In this document: positions 6,054 to 6,120 of the stretch, in pieces
Layout: the number at the start of each line of letters is the position of its first letter
Numbering within the stretch: the first letter of the stretch is position 1
Source: an uncultured Ruminococcus sp.
GTDB lineage: Bacteria > Bacillota > Clostridia > UBA1212 > UBA1255
NCBI GenBank assembly: GCA_902782885.1
Contig: CACZOW010000169.1
Span: 1-6,120 of the forward strand
Length of the DNA stretch: 6,120 bases
Direction of reading: 5' to 3'
Translations under genes and position numbers: made by a program
The notes under the pieces: generated by a model
What the model was told of the DNA's origin: nothing
What the model saw: the letters and a program-made list of their open reading frames with translations, nothing else
Database searches by the model: none

Positions 6054-6083
6054 ATAATACCACAGGGTAAATGGGTAAATCAA
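6054..6083 (-). promoter_or_regulatory. Predicted promoter of the rrf2-DUF3737-patB operon
   Basis: On the minus strand TTGATT (RC of 6078-6083) is followed after 18 nt by TATTAT (RC of 6054-6059), 4/6 and 5/6 matches to the vegetative consensus. Transcription would start near 6047, giving a short leader of about 24 nt. No better promoter is visible within the visible 97 bp upstream of the ATG. Confidence 0.55.
6065..6080. repeat. Tandem GGGTAAAT repeat inside the rrf2 promoter
   Basis: GGGTAAAT occurs twice in immediate succession (6065-6072 and 6073-6080), filling the spacer and reaching into the -35 element. Direct repeats one 8-bp unit apart in a promoter could be contact sites for a regulator. 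With only two copies this is weak evidence. Confidence 0.4.
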
Positions 6084-6086
6084 CAG

Positions 6087-6120
6087 TTTTTAAACACGGG
6101 TCTGTCCCCGTGTTCAAAAA
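6087..6120. repeat. Long inverted repeat at the window edge, possibly REP-like
   Basis: AACACGGG (6093-6100) pairs perfectly with CCCGTGTT (6107-6114) around a 6-nt loop. After one A/C mismatch, five T (6087-6091) pair with five A (6116-6120), and the repeat may continue beyond the window. The T-run precedes and the A-run follows the stem, so neither strand has the stem-then-U order of an intrinsic terminator. The CGGGGACAGACCC core resembles intergenic palindromes that I associate with IS200-like/REP-associated transposases in Firmicutes; this is from memory and unconfirmed. It ends 3 bp from the -35 of the rrf2 promoter. Confidence 0.45.

Noticed and set aside
6021..6083. Longer N-terminus for the Rrf2 regulator from an ATG at 6083
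   Set aside because: The extra 20 residues do not belong to the Rrf2 fold, would be encoded by the promoter elements, and have no ribosome binding site; the ATG at 6023 has GAGG at proper spacing.
6087..6120. Hairpin read as an intrinsic terminator
   Set aside because: The T-run is before and the A-run after the stem on the plus strand, so no U-tract follows the stem in either direction.

Overview
The window looks like chromosomal DNA from a moderately GC-rich Clostridia-type Firmicute, probably gut-associated or uncultured. The signs are a DUF3737 gene next to a MalY/PatB-type aminotransferase, an Rrf2-family regulator, lipoprotein and surface proteins with long Thr/Pro/Ala linkers, GGAGG-like ribosome binding sites and near-consensus TTGACA/TATAAT promoters. 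This is an inference from family content and composition; no rRNA or other taxonomic marker is present.

Left part (1-2448, all minus strand): a transcription unit of two predicted phosphoesterases. The first gene (432-2321) encodes a lipoprotein: lipobox Cys, about 117 residues of Thr/Pro/Ala linker, a beta-rich accessory domain, then a complete endonuclease/exonuclease/phosphatase (EEP) domain. After a 56-bp gap comes the N-terminal 125 residues of a calcineurin-like metallophosphoesterase (1-375), which runs off the window edge. A minus-strand promoter lies at 2420-2448, and two short hairpins lie in the leader.

Middle (2475-3528, plus strand): a divergent gene with a near-consensus promoter (TTGACT-N16-TATAAT) and a leader of about 105 nt. 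It encodes an exported protein with a signal peptide, a concanavalin-like (LamG-type) sandwich, a Pro/Thr/Asp-rich linker and a C-terminal membrane anchor. It appears to be a surface protein, like the lipoprotein it diverges from.

Right part (3527-6083, minus strand): an apparently complete operon in the order rrf2-family regulator, DUF3737 beta-helix protein, MalY/PatB-family PLP enzyme. Regulator and DUF3737 are 21 bp apart; DUF3737 and aminotransferase overlap by ATGA. The promoter is at 6054-6083, with a perfect palindrome at the predicted transcription start. A strong U7 intrinsic terminator (3527-3560) overlaps the last codons of the aminotransferase. The regulator carries four clustered cysteines, so redox, Fe-S or cysteine-linked control of a C-S lyase-type enzyme is plausible but unproven. 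A long hairpin (6087-6120), possibly REP-like, closes the window.

I see no CRISPR array, tRNA, rRNA, transposase gene or plasmid function. The most intriguing item is the regulator-DUF3737-PatB operon, because the DUF3737 protein has no known function.
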